Below the pieces are notes generated by a model. It did no database searches. It had not been told where the DNA came from and worked only from the letters and a program-made list of their open reading frames with translations. Positions 1 through 7,723 of a stretch of 46,912 nucleotides of DNA are shown here, one piece after another. The position numbers were made by a program, and so were the translations under genes. Location: the NCBI GenBank assembly GCA_021299695.1, contig JAJTEK010000049.1, forward strand, positions 1-46,912. The letters are read 5' to 3'. The DNA comes from Pirellula sp. (GTDB lineage Bacteria > Planctomycetota > Planctomycetia > Pirellulales > Pirellulaceae). The first letter of the stretch is position 1, and each line of letters starts with the position of its first letter.

Positions 1-1008
1 TGGAGGGTCCGAGGTCTGACCAACTCTCCGGTGATTCTCGGGGGTAACAGCCCGACGGTACTTCCAACGAATCCTTTGTTGGGGGGTTACGACAACCCGC
101 TCGGAACCGATATGCTTGTCGGTGCTCGCGCCAATCTTGGTCTGTGGCTCGATGATTGCCAAAACTACGGGGTCGGTGGACGTGCTTGGGGGTTGATCAC
201 CGATAGCTCCGAGCAGGTCATCACCAACGGTGGTAACTCGACTGGCATCGGTTTCTTCAACACCTCGCTGAACCAACCTGACACGTACATCGTGAACCTC
301 GATCGTGGACCTTTCGGCCGCAACGTTGGGGAAATCGGTGTGTTGAACGACTTGGATCTGTTCTCCGGCGATCTTTATCTTCGAGCCATGCTCTTGGGGG
401 ATCGTTGCAATCGAGTGGACTTGCTCGGCGGTTACACCTTCCTGAGGCTCGATTCGGGCTATCAACTGCGATCCCGAATCGTCGACGGATGGACCGATGC
501 TCCTCCACCGGTCACGACCGTGACGACCATCTTCGATCGGTTCTCGACGAAGAACGAGTTCCATGGTGGTCACATCGGGCTTCAATCGAACATCAACCGA
601 GGTCGTTTCGGTTTGGGATTGATGGGTAAGGTAGCCATGGGCAACATGACTTCGACGAGCGACATCAGTGGAAGCTACGAGCAGATTCCACCGTTGCCTA
701 GCTTGCCAGATCGGCAGAACCGAGGTTTGTTCACCCAATCGAGCAACATTGGAACGACGACTCGCGATGCGTTCACATTCATTCCAGAAATGAATGCGAA
801 GTTGCGATACCAGATCGGTCGCTTCCAACTCGGTGTCGGCTACACCGTGGTGGTTCTACCGGAAGTCGCCATGGCAGCGAGCCAAGTCGACACCAACGTC
901 GATGTGTTCGGGATCATCACTCCTCCGGTCAACTCGCCGGTTAACAAATTCAACACCGAGTCGTACTACCTCCACGGTATCGACTTGGGCGTCAGCTACA
1001 ACTTCTAG
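1..1008 (+). CDS. BBP7-type outer-membrane beta-barrel protein (5' end cut off)
   Basis: The frame is open to the left edge of the window, so this is the C-terminal 335 residues of a larger protein. The sequence is rich in Gly, Asn and Thr, with alternating hydrophobic and aromatic residues typical of beta strands (for example YTFLRLDSGYQLRSR and LRYQIGRFQLGVGYTVVV). It ends in Tyr-Asn-Phe, a C-terminal aromatic typical of outer-membrane barrels. Its wording (GARANLGLW, LLGGYTFLRL, HGGHIGLQ, LYYLHG-like end) resembles the BBP7 family that is expanded in planctomycetes; this is recognition from memory. Its role is unknown and is presumably structural or a porin in the outer membrane. A perfect hairpin follows the stop codon, so it is probably the last gene of its transcript. 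Confidence 0.75.
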   Translation, partial: WRVRGLTNSPVILGGNSPTVLPTNPLLGGYDNPLGTDMLVGARANLGLWLDDCQNYGVGGRAWGLITDSSEQVITNGGNSTGIGFFNTSLNQPDTYIVNLDRGPFGRNVGEIGVLNDLDLFSGDLYLRAMLLGDRCNRVDLLGGYTFLRLDSGYQLRSRIVDGWTDAPPPVTTVTTIFDRFSTKNEFHGGHIGLQSNINRGRFGLGLMGKVAMGNMTSTSDISGSYEQIPPLPSLPDRQNRGLFTQSSNIGTTTRDAFTFIPEMNAKLRYQIGRFQLGVGYTVVVLPEVAMAASQVDTNVDVFGIITPPVNSPVNKFNTESYYLHGIDLGVSYNF

Positions 1009-1045
1009 GTCGCTGCGGATCGCAGAAGACTTCGAATCGACCAGT

Positions 1046-1087
1046 GAGATGTTTCGTGGCACCTAGCTTCGAAACATCTCTTCGTTT
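1046..1087 (+). terminator. Rho-independent terminator after the BBP7 gene
   Basis: A perfect 11-bp inverted repeat (GAGATGTTTCG at 1046-1056, CGAAACATCTC at 1070-1080) encloses a 13-nt loop. It is followed by TTCGTTT and lies 38 bases after the stop codon. The T run is interrupted, so termination strength is uncertain. Confidence 0.6.
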
Positions 1088-1108
1088 CCACATACCCCGG
1101 AATTGGTT

Positions 1109-1612
1109 ATGGTACCTGTTATCGTTTCTCGGATCGGCCTTTGGTTGGATCAATTCTCGGCAACTCTCAGGGATTGGGAGTCCCTCCTTTGCGAATTGAG
1201 ATCTGCGTATTTTCGGGAGGATGCCTCGCATTTGACTCGGTTGGCTCAGGAGATTGAGTCCTCCAAAGAGAGGATGCTGGCCTCCAAAACCGAACGGGAG
1301 TCGATCTTGACCCTTGCGCATGAACAAGGATTCAGCGCCTCGAATTTGCGCGAACTCTCAAGGCTCTTAGACGGCCAATGGCCAGCCCTTTGGACCCATC
1401 GACTGCTTGGTCTCGAGAACCAGATCTCTCGGATTCAGCAGTTAGGGGTCAGTCTTTGGATCCACTCTCCGGATTCCCGGAATGTGGTTTCGGAGCTGAT
1501 TCAACTCTTGGGGTCCAAAACTCCTGGGTTGCCCCCGGCGCTTCGAATCGTCGATCCGGATGCACAGACCGAGCAGCAGGTTCCGAAAGCTCAGGGGCGC
1601 AAGGCCGCGTAA
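1109..1612 (+). CDS. FlgN-like coiled-coil protein
   Basis: The product is 167 residues, mostly helical. An N-terminal part of about 110 residues carries Leu-rich heptads and Glu/Lys/Arg (FSATLRDWESLLCELRSA, then a second helix ending in KERMLASKTERESIL). The layout resembles FlgN, the export chaperone for flagellar hook-filament junction proteins: long helices and an early region of the type Leu-Leu-Glu...Glu-Lys-Glu. Similarity is at the level of pattern only, and no other flagellar structural gene adjoins it, although a FliM-like fragment lies at 24.5 kb. The ATG at 1109 was chosen because GGAA at 1099-1102 gives sensible spacing; a TTG at 1103 is in frame. It converges on the lipoprotein gene, leaving only 26 bases between stops. 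Confidence 0.45.
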   Translation: MVPVIVSRIGLWLDQFSATLRDWESLLCELRSAYFREDASHLTRLAQEIESSKERMLASKTERESILTLAHEQGFSASNLRELSRLLDGQWPALWTHRLLGLENQISRIQQLGVSLWIHSPDSRNVVSELIQLLGSKTPGLPPALRIVDPDAQTEQQVPKAQGRKAA

Positions 1613-1638
1613 GAACACCGTACTGTCAAAGGGACATC

Positions 1639-2574
1639 CTAGGGGATCTCATCTGCGGTTTCGCGTTCCCCCTCAAGTTCATTGACTTTCGCAAACCCAG
1701 TGAGCCTTCCGGCTCCATGACCAAGTACCCTCAGAGCGATGGGAGCAACGATCTGAGTGGCTCCTTTTCCGATTGGAAAAAAACCCAGCGTCTCCGCTAC
1801 GGCTGAGCCGGCCAAGTCGCCGTAGACGTAAGGGTAAAGCTTTCTCTCGAGTGCCCAACGGTCCTTGGCTTGAGCATAGCCGATGACATCTTTCGATACA
1901 TTCCATTGATGAACCAGTGGGACTACGGGTAAAAGTTGGGCAGCCGAGTAGGTCCCTAGCCAATCTTGGTGCTTGTGATATTCCTTGGCATCGCCTGCTC
2001 GTAGGAGCGATCGAATCGGTCTTGTGGAATTGATGCTGAGCGTATTGGTGTAAGGGTTGTAGGTGTCTCTGTGCAAAGCGCGTGCAGGAAAAAGGGAATA
2101 GGCGATCAGGCTCAACGAGCCTCCTGTATATTTCCAAATCGGTGCGATTCGATCATTGGCGTATAGCCTCGCCCATTGCTCACCTGGGGTGTAGCGTCGA
2201 ACGTCGATGCAAACATCGTTCAAGTCGTTTTCGGACAGGTACTCTTGGGAAAGCCGGACGGCTTCTTCGCGCCTGGCATCTTCGGACTTATGGTTCTCTA
2301 CCCGATTCTTCCATTTTTGCGGAAGCCGTTCGACAACGAATCGCCTAGGTGCCTGCACGATCGATTCGAGTTGATCGATACGGGGGTGATGCCCCCCTAC
2401 CGCGAGGGGATTGGTTTGCGATATCTCCTCAAAGTCGCTTGGCAAGCAAGAGTTGTGTTGCTCGGTTGAGATCCGTGAAGGTCCTACCACTTGGATTGGC
2501 GATCGGGCGCACCCGAGGATCGAAGAGCCCGCTATCAAGAACAGCGCGCATTGGAGGTGAAATCGGCAGGGCAA
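1639..2574 (-). CDS. hypothetical lipoprotein
   Basis: The predicted product is 311 residues. A TTG start at 2574 gives a compact lipoprotein signal, with a basic start, a hydrophobic core and the lipobox Ile-Leu-Gly-Cys about 22 residues in. Starting at the ATG at 2688 instead would put this lipobox at residue 60 behind a non-signal-like stretch, so the shorter start is preferred although its ribosome-binding site is not obvious. After the lipobox comes a mixed globular region with a charged middle (ENHKSEDARREEAVRLSQEY), then hydrophobic patches near the C-terminus (SLSLIAYSLFPARAL, TQIVAPIALRVLG). I do not recognise the family. It is likely attached to the outer or inner membrane. Confidence 0.55.
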   Translation of the reverse strand: MPCRFHLQCALFLIAGSSILGCARSPIQVVGPSRISTEQHNSCLPSDFEEISQTNPLAVGGHHPRIDQLESIVQAPRRFVVERLPQKWKNRVENHKSEDARREEAVRLSQEYLSENDLNDVCIDVRRYTPGEQWARLYANDRIAPIWKYTGGSLSLIAYSLFPARALHRDTYNPYTNTLSINSTRPIRSLLRAGDAKEYHKHQDWLGTYSAAQLLPVVPLVHQWNVSKDVIGYAQAKDRWALERKLYPYVYGDLAGSAVAETLGFFPIGKGATQIVAPIALRVLGHGAGRLTGFAKVNELEGERETADEIP

Positions 2575-2744
2575 GGTGGTTTTGAGACTACATCGAGTGG
2601 TTCTGCATCGCTTGTGCGAATGGATCCGGGGTGGGTAAGAGGCACAAGCCAACGGTCCTACTCTTGCAGGTTCGCAAGCGAAGATCAAGCTGAGAAATCA
2701 GGCCCTGGAAAAGCCCTGAATCCAACATTGCTAGCATCCCCCTT

Positions 2745-2872
2745 TTTCACTCTGTCCTCTTCCTCATGCTTTTGACTCCGTCCTCCTCTTCCTCTTGCCT
2801 TCCCTCTTACTCTTCCCTCTTACTCTTCCTCTTGCCTTTCTCTCCGTGCACTCTGTGCCTCTGTGTTTCCTA
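2745..2872 (-). repeat. purine-rich intergenic repeat with ACACAGAGG / CACGGAGAG core
   Basis: Read on the minus strand this starts with AACACAGAGGCACAGAGTG and CACGGAGAGAAAG. It continues as purine-rich text with the block AAGGCAAGAGGAAGAG present twice and TAAGAGGGA present twice. The start of this element codes for the last 15 or so residues of the neighbouring membrane protein. A related CACGGA-type element lies at 16949-16980. Such short dispersed elements are common in planctomycete and related genomes (from memory). Confidence 0.6.
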
Positions 2873-3341
2873 AAACAGCCTTCGCATCAAGGCTCTTTCG
2901 AGCTTTGGCCTCGAAAGCAGCTTTCACCTTCGGATCGCGTAGAACGATCAAGGCCCAGATCCCAAAAGGAATCCCCCATAGGACAAACGGGGAGATCAGC
3001 GGGATGCAGGCTAAAGCAGCCCCTATTTTCGCGATCGAATAGGACTCCATAAAAACCATCTTTGCCCCACCTACAGCGATCGCGATCGAACTGAAAAAGA
3101 ACGCTGCGACCACCAGGATGTCTTCGATCATGACTCGATTGCCAAGAAGAATCCAGGGTGTCCCCACAAGATAGATCGCTGGAAAAACCGAGTAGGTCGC
3201 CCCCAGGATCAAAAGAGCAGTGCCAGGCCGAGAGACCCGGCGGCGAATCATCTGCTCCTCATCCGCTAGATCCGGATCCGCGATATCCGGTCCGTATTCC
3301 CCAACCGGCGGTTCGTACGGATTGTCGGACGGATTGCTCAT
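2820..3341 (-). CDS. small membrane protein with NPYEPP motif
   Basis: The product is 173 residues. The N-terminus is cytoplasmic-looking and acidic with Asn-Pro-Tyr-Glu-Pro-Pro near residue 7, a motif often seen in small planctomycete membrane proteins. Three membrane segments follow at about 41-66, 72-98 and 104-134. The Arg-rich stretch at 33-38 (RRRVSR) before the first segment suggests a cytoplasmic N-terminus. The last 16 or so residues (GNTEAQSARRERQEEE) are encoded by the start of a dispersed purine-rich repeat, so the original C-terminus probably ended earlier. Function is unknown. The next gene, apt, begins upstream on the same strand and ends 11 bases before this start, so the two may be co-transcribed. 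Confidence 0.65.
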   Translation of the reverse strand: MSNPSDNPYEPPVGEYGPDIADPDLADEEQMIRRRVSRPGTALLILGATYSVFPAIYLVGTPWILLGNRVMIEDILVVAAFFFSSIAIAVGGAKMVFMESYSIAKIGAALACIPLISPFVLWGIPFGIWALIVLRDPKVKAAFEAKARKSLDAKAVLGNTEAQSARRERQEEE

Positions 3342-3352
3342 ACGAATGGGAA

Positions 3353-3883
3353 CTAGTACTTGAGCAAGGCTTCTACCCGATGTGGGGCCAAGCGTCGGCG
3401 ACCTTCGAGGAACTCCAGTTCGATGCAGAACAGAGCCCCGACGACGTTGGCTTGGAAATTCTCAAGAAGTTTCGTGCATGCTTCCACCGTTCCGCCAGTA
3501 GCGAGCAGATCGTCGACGATCCAGACCCTTGAGCCTGGTCGGATCGCGTCGGTATGCATATGCAGCGTGTCGCTCCCGTATTCGAGATCGTAGGAGTACG
3601 AATGGGTTTCGTAAGGTAGTTTGCCCGGTTTGCGGACAGGCACAAATGCGGCGCCGAGTGCAATGGCTAAAGGGGCCGCGAAGATAAACCCTCGAGCTTC
3701 GGCAGCGACGAGCGCATCGATCCTCTCTCCGCGAATCAAGTCCGCCATGCGTTCGATCGTTTCTTCGAAGGCGACAGGGTTGCCCAGCAGCGGCGTGATA
3801 TCCCGAAACAGAATACCCGGCTTGGGGAAATCGGGGATCGCTCGGATCAGGGTACTCAAGTCGAGGTGAGGATTTTTTGTCAT
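3353..3883 (-). CDS. apt: adenine phosphoribosyltransferase
   Basis: This 176-residue protein makes AMP from adenine and PRPP in purine salvage, in the cytoplasm. The PRPP-binding signature is clear at residues 120-132 (VWIVDDLLATGGT). The family opening IPDFPKPGILFRDITPLL lies at 16-33, followed by AEARGFIFAAPLA at 61-73 and RKPGKLP at 84-90. The length is normal for the family. The ATG at 3883 gives the standard N-terminus. An open frame continues about 88 codons upstream, but that extension reads through a tandem repeat (SYSYSAKRYSVKRYSYS) and is not believable as protein. Confidence 0.95.
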   Translation of the reverse strand: MTKNPHLDLSTLIRAIPDFPKPGILFRDITPLLGNPVAFEETIERMADLIRGERIDALVAAEARGFIFAAPLAIALGAAFVPVRKPGKLPYETHSYSYDLEYGSDTLHMHTDAIRPGSRVWIVDDLLATGGTVEACTKLLENFQANVVGALFCIELEFLEGRRRLAPHRVEALLKY

Positions 3884-4020
3884 AGATGAATTCAACGAGA
3901 TTTTGTTCGTGCTTCTTGTCGTACTCGAAGAGACCAAGTATAGCGATCCGGGCCATCGGTCTGCAAGTTCCCGCGAATCGCTTCGATCAACGATCGGCAT
4001 CGCAGTAGTTCCAACAGCCC

Positions 4021-4073
4021 TCGAGTACGAGTACCGTTTCACTGAGTACCGCTTCGCTGAGTACGAGTACGAT
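4021..4073 (+). repeat. GTACTC / GAGTAC short tandem repeat
   Basis: The GAGTAC word recurs five times within 53 bases (tcGAGTACGAGTACcg, ctGAGTACcg, ctGAGTACGAGTACga) in the 277-base gap between epmA and apt. CGCTTCGC sits between units. It lies in the presumed leader region of apt. It resembles a GTACTC-type intergenic element seen in planctomycetes (from memory). No gene is seen in the rest of the gap. Confidence 0.6.
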
Positions 4074-4160
4074 GAGATCCGATGTGAGGACGCCCAATAC
4101 GATGCGAGGACGGCCATGAGGATAAACCCATCGCGCAAGGATTGCAAATTCCCGGGGGCT

Positions 4161-5132
4161 CTAGGCTCGGTCGACGGGAAAGGGAATCACATCGCCGAGC
4201 CCGGATGCGTTGCAGGCGAGCATGACCACTCGATCGAATCCAAGAGCGCAACCGCAGCAATTGGGGATTCCGAGCCGCATCGCTTCGATCAATGGGTTTT
4301 CTAAGGGAAGAGGGAATTTGCCGTCGGCGATGCGTTGTTGGTTTGCTAGTGCGGCACGCCGAGCCAACTCGTCTGGGTCGCACAGTTCATGGTATCCATT
4401 GGCTAGCTCAACGCCGAGGTAGAAAGCTTCGAAACGCTCGGCGGTGCGGGGGTCATGCGGATCGAGTTTCGCAAGTGCTGCTTGGGTTGCGGGAAAATGG
4501 GTGACGATCACCGGTCGTTTCATTCCGAGGGATGGTTGCACGACCATGGAGAAAATGAGATTGACCCAATCATCCCAATCGTCGCTCCAATCGGCTCGAT
4601 CGATCAGCTTGTGATCCAGAGACCATTCTCCGAGAGTAGGCAGATCGCAATCGAAGAGTTTCATCGAAGTGGCTTGCTCGAATGCTTGGGCAAAACGGAT
4701 GTGTTCGGCCGTGGGAGTATCGAGCAAGCGTTGGAGGAGGGCATCGAGCAGTTCGAGTCCGCCCTCGAGATCGGCTTGGACATCGTACCATTCGGCCATG
4801 GTGAATTCGGGGTTGTGGAATTGTCCGAACTCGGCGGACCGAAAGACGCTTCCGAGTTGGTAGCAGCTACCGAGTCCACTGGCCAGCAGTCGTTTCATCG
4901 ATTGCTCTGGGGAGGTTTGCAAGTACCAGGAGTGATCGTCATTGACACCTACCGAGCGGGCTTCGATGCGGATGGGATCTAAGTGCCGATCGATCACGGA
5001 GAATCGCGATAGGATCGGCGTTTGGACTTCGATAAAGCCGCGGTTATCGAAAAAATCGCGGAGTGCTTTGGCCAACGCAGCGCGGCGCACCAAGTTCTCA
5101 ATCGGTGCAGAGGACAGACACTCGGGGGTCAT
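4161..5132 (-). CDS. epmA: EF-P (R)-beta-lysine ligase EpmA (GenX/PoxA)
   Basis: A stand-alone lysyl-tRNA-synthetase-like catalytic core of 323 residues, lacking the anticodon-binding domain. That matches EpmA (usually about 325), which attaches beta-lysine to a lysine of elongation factor P. Class II motifs are visible: GFIEVQTPILS (motif 1), FRSAEFGQFHNPEFTMAEWY (motif 2) and GCALGFDRVVML (motif 3). The start at 5132 was chosen because ATGA there overlaps the stop of the upstream proline-rich gene by four bases. A start at 5177 would run deep into that gene. Neither efp nor epmB is in the window. A truncated lysyl-tRNA synthetase paralogue of other specificity is the only alternative. Confidence 0.88.
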   Translation of the reverse strand: MTPECLSSAPIENLVRRAALAKALRDFFDNRGFIEVQTPILSRFSVIDRHLDPIRIEARSVGVNDDHSWYLQTSPEQSMKRLLASGLGSCYQLGSVFRSAEFGQFHNPEFTMAEWYDVQADLEGGLELLDALLQRLLDTPTAEHIRFAQAFEQATSMKLFDCDLPTLGEWSLDHKLIDRADWSDDWDDWVNLIFSMVVQPSLGMKRPVIVTHFPATQAALAKLDPHDPRTAERFEAFYLGVELANGYHELCDPDELARRAALANQQRIADGKFPLPLENPLIEAMRLGIPNCCGCALGFDRVVMLACNASGLGDVIPFPVDRA

Positions 5133-5638
5133 CGCCGGTAGTAGTTCGAATTGTTGGGTTGATAGCCCTCGGGCCAAGCCACTGGAGGCAGGGAGGATCC
5201 GTTAGGAGATGGACCAGCAGGTTGTGTGGGGTAGACGTTTTGGGGATAGCCGGTCGTGGTTGGACTTGGATAAGCCGGATTGGTAGCGTAGCGGCTGGTC
5301 ACTTGCGAGGGGTTCGACGCGATCCGGTTCGGGTCGTAGAGGTTTGGAGGGTAGGGGGAAGGGTAAGTGTTCCAGGCTGGGTTTTGCCAAGCTGGAGCGG
5401 GATTGGGTTGGGGGTAGCTATAGGAGAGCAAGGGTTGTCCCGATAGGTCGTAAGGGGAATTGGCTGGGAGCAAGGTTTGGACAGGGGTATAAAAACTCGC
5501 GGCTGGGGCGGGCCGGTGGTTCGGGAAAAGTTCCGTGAGGATTTCGGGGCGCAGTCCGATGAGTCCGAGGATGAGGAACCCCAATTCGACCCAGTAGAAT
5601 CTCCGCTTTTTTCGTCGGCGTTTGGGGAATTGCGTCAT
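5129..5638 (-). CDS. proline-rich single-pass membrane protein
   Basis: The product is 169 residues: a very basic start (KRRRKKRR), one membrane segment (FYWVELGFLILGLIGL, about residues 14-30), then a long low-complexity tail rich in Pro, Asn, Tyr and Ser with several YP, NP and PP words (YPPN, LPPV). By the positive-inside rule the tail is outside the cytoplasmic membrane. It has no recognisable domain. The gene overlaps epmA by ATGA, so its translation is probably coupled to that of the EF-P-modifying enzyme. The ATG at 5638 begins the basic cluster; another at 5671 adds 11 residues. Confidence 0.6.
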   Translation of the reverse strand: MTQFPKRRRKKRRFYWVELGFLILGLIGLRPEILTELFPNHRPAPAASFYTPVQTLLPANSPYDLSGQPLLSYSYPQPNPAPAWQNPAWNTYPSPYPPNLYDPNRIASNPSQVTSRYATNPAYPSPTTTGYPQNVYPTQPAGPSPNGSSLPPVAWPEGYQPNNSNYYRR

Positions 5639-5758
5639 AGCGTTCTCGGAGCCAGAGTCGGTTAGATACATAGTGGATTACCACTACACGATCCAGACCG
5701 GTGGTGTAAAGAGCACTAGGACTTGGATTGCGATCCGTAGGATCCGTCGGAACGATAA

Positions 5759-6547
5759 CTAGCTCCTCTTTTGGCGTGCGCGAGCGACGATTGGGATTAC
5801 GCAAAGCAAACCAATAGCCATGGAGGTCGGTTCAGGGACGGAACTAAACCCATGTAAGTCGGTCAACACAAAACCATCGAAATCTTGCTCTTCCCGAGAG
5901 TCTCCATTGGGGAACAGGGCAAGAAACCCATCTAGTTGCGTTTGACTCAAGGATGAGTGAGTCGTCAAAACATTCCATTTCACGCCACCGGTGTATGGAC
6001 TTGTCGTTAGAGATCCATCGTAACGGAATGAAGTCAGAGTGTTAGGGAGCAAGGCATTCAAATTGAAGCCATCGACGGTTTTCTGATCCCCGGAAACAAG
6101 CGGAAGATCCGAGAAAATCGGATCGATCGAGGAATTAAAGGCTCCTACTACGAATAGCTGTCCAACGACGAGAAGTTCACCGCCTGCCGACCGGTGGACA
6201 AAATGCAATTCCAGCGCACTGGCCACTCCGTTGATCAAGTGTTCTGCGGGTGCATGGAAGTGGAATTGAAGCAGGTCGTACGTGGTTCCACCGAGTGTCA
6301 GGCTACCCGCACCGGCTCCGACGATCGCTTTGACGGTTGCTTCCGTATCGGGAGATCCTGTGTTGTGAACGTCAAGCGTCGTGCTTGAGCTGTAGTTGAA
6401 GTTAAACGCTGGGAGAGCCGGATTGTAGTACGTGTTGTACGAAGTGATGTTGATGGGGCTTTGAACTGCAGCATGTGCCACAGTTGAGCTTCTAACACCG
6501 ATAGCGAGCGCACAACCCCATAGTAGAAGTTTTGTAACCGATTGCAT
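5759..6547 (-). CDS. secreted alpha-carbonic anhydrase with PEP-CTERM anchor
   Basis: A 262-residue protein that interconverts CO2 and bicarbonate outside the cytoplasm. Residues 1-28 form a signal peptide (MQSVTKLLLWGCALAIGV, then AHA). The mature part begins AVQSPINI, like the QSPI start of alpha-class enzymes. The three zinc ligands are His96 and His98 in LQFHFHAPAEH and His115 in LELHFVH. The last 26 residues are a PEP-CTERM signal: Val-Pro-Glu-Pro-Thr, a hydrophobic stretch, then a basic ARARQKRS end. It should therefore be processed by an exosortase encoded elsewhere. The start at 6547 has GAAGG about 11 bases upstream. An upstream extension to 6643 is not signal-like. Confidence 0.88.
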   Translation of the reverse strand: MQSVTKLLLWGCALAIGVRSSTVAHAAVQSPINITSYNTYYNPALPAFNFNYSSSTTLDVHNTGSPDTEATVKAIVGAGAGSLTLGGTTYDLLQFHFHAPAEHLINGVASALELHFVHRSAGGELLVVGQLFVVGAFNSSIDPIFSDLPLVSGDQKTVDGFNLNALLPNTLTSFRYDGSLTTSPYTGGVKWNVLTTHSSLSQTQLDGFLALFPNGDSREEQDFDGFVLTDLHGFSSVPEPTSMAIGLLCVIPIVARARQKRS

Positions 6548-6897
6548 AGACAGAGCACCTTCTGACAAGAACGAAAGAAAATTTAGACGCGACAGGTTAA
6601 CAAAGTGCCATGCGCAATTCAACTGTTGTCTTCCAATCAACACATTGCGTATTTTTAATGAAGCCTGCCTAGGGCGGCGCTTCGCTTTGCCCTGGGCTTT
6701 CGCATAATGCCCCTTTCGGGCTCGGGTAAATGATGGTCAATCGTGACGCGTCGCGTATTTGGGCTTGGGGAACGGTCGTAAGTTCTCGGTAAACGCTAGC
6801 ATATCGGCAGTGCGGATCGGCTTGCTTTAAGGCCCCTTTACGTGATATAGAGGACTCGTGTTGGTAGTGATTGGCCTCGGCAAGGCAACCCCATCCC
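6548..6897. other. 350-base intergenic region between divergent genes
   Basis: This region separates the carbonic anhydrase (minus strand) from the glycosyltransferase-like pair (plus strand), so it must hold both promoters. No convincing -35/-10 pair was found. It carries the double-hairpin repeat listed at 6664-6726. The remaining open frames are short, unlike known proteins and not supported. Confidence 0.5.
6664..6726. repeat. REP-like double hairpin element
   Basis: CCTAGGGC (6668-6675) pairs with GCCCTGGG (6689-6696) with one G-T wobble, around the loop GGCGCTTCGCTTT. A second hairpin, GCCC-CTTTC-GGGC, follows at 6709-6721. The arrangement resembles repetitive extragenic palindromes. 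No long T run follows, so it is not a classical terminator. Confidence 0.5.
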
Positions 6898-7710
6898 ATG
6901 GTAAAACTGAGTATTCGCAACCTGTTCGATATTCCCTCGCGTCGGATCGAGGAGCTGGATTTCCAGCAAGATATCTTTATCCATCACACGTTGGGGCTCG
7001 GAGATATGATCCACTTCAACGGGATGGTTCGCTATCTGCTCGATGATCTGTCAGTCGATCGGAAGATCCGTGTTTTTTGCAAGGCACGCAATGCACCGAT
7101 GACCCGGTGGATGTACCGCGACGAGCCTCGTGTGGAACTTGTGGAGATTGGGCCCGAGGAGTCCGAGGGGCGGGCCGTTCAGCGTGCACTGCGGCGCAAC
7201 AGAACGAAGAATTTTCTTTGTTTGGGGCATCGCGCAATGCGTCCGTTGCTGAAGAAATACCCGCATACTTTTTTCGATCCGCTTTTTTACCTGCAGGCGG
7301 AAGTTCCTTATTCGATTCGCTACAGCCATTGCTATTGGGAGCGGGATGCCCAACAAGAAGAGCGAGTCTATAAGAAGTTGATCACCGAGAGGGACATGAG
7401 CCAGGGGGAATATGCTTTTGTGCACGATGACCCCGAGCGAGGCTATCGGGTCCAAACCGATCGAATTGAGCTCCCAATCGTTGGCAATGACATCAGCGAG
7501 AGCATTTTCCATTTGGGATTGGTTTTGGAGCGGGCCGCCGAGGTCCACTGCATGGAGAGTTCGATTCGGTGCATGATCGAGTCGCTCAAGATGCAGAATG
7601 TGAAGCTTTACTACCACAACTTCCGTTACCCCGAGCGTCCTTTGGGGACCGCCACTCAATTGGATTGGGAGCAGATCGAGTATGCAAACGATCCTTCGCG
7701 AAAAAGCTGA
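6898..7710 (+). CDS. glycosyltransferase-like protein, probable GT-B fold
   Basis: The product is 270 residues with no signal peptide. The opening contains FIHHTLGLGDMIHFNGMVRYL, which resembles the early Gly-Leu-Gly-Asp-Met segment of heptosyltransferase-like (GT9/GT-B) proteins. Near the C-terminus, LGLVLERAAEVHCMESSIRCMIESL resembles the segment in which such enzymes bind the sugar nucleotide. A role in surface polysaccharide assembly is inferred. The gene immediately precedes a second transferase-like gene with 13 bases between them, so the two are probably one operon. The ATG at 6898 was chosen; a TTG at 6871 would add nine residues. Confidence 0.5.
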   Translation: MVKLSIRNLFDIPSRRIEELDFQQDIFIHHTLGLGDMIHFNGMVRYLLDDLSVDRKIRVFCKARNAPMTRWMYRDEPRVELVEIGPEESEGRAVQRALRRNRTKNFLCLGHRAMRPLLKKYPHTFFDPLFYLQAEVPYSIRYSHCYWERDAQQEERVYKKLITERDMSQGEYAFVHDDPERGYRVQTDRIELPIVGNDISESIFHLGLVLERAAEVHCMESSIRCMIESLKMQNVKLYYHNFRYPERPLGTATQLDWEQIEYANDPSRKS

Positions 7711-7723
7711 AGTAAAAACGACC

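Noticed and set aside
3884-4147. 88-codon N-terminal extension of apt
   Set aside because: It reads through the GAGTAC repeat (SYSYSAKRYSV) and would be abnormal for the family; the ATG at 3883 gives the standard N-terminus.
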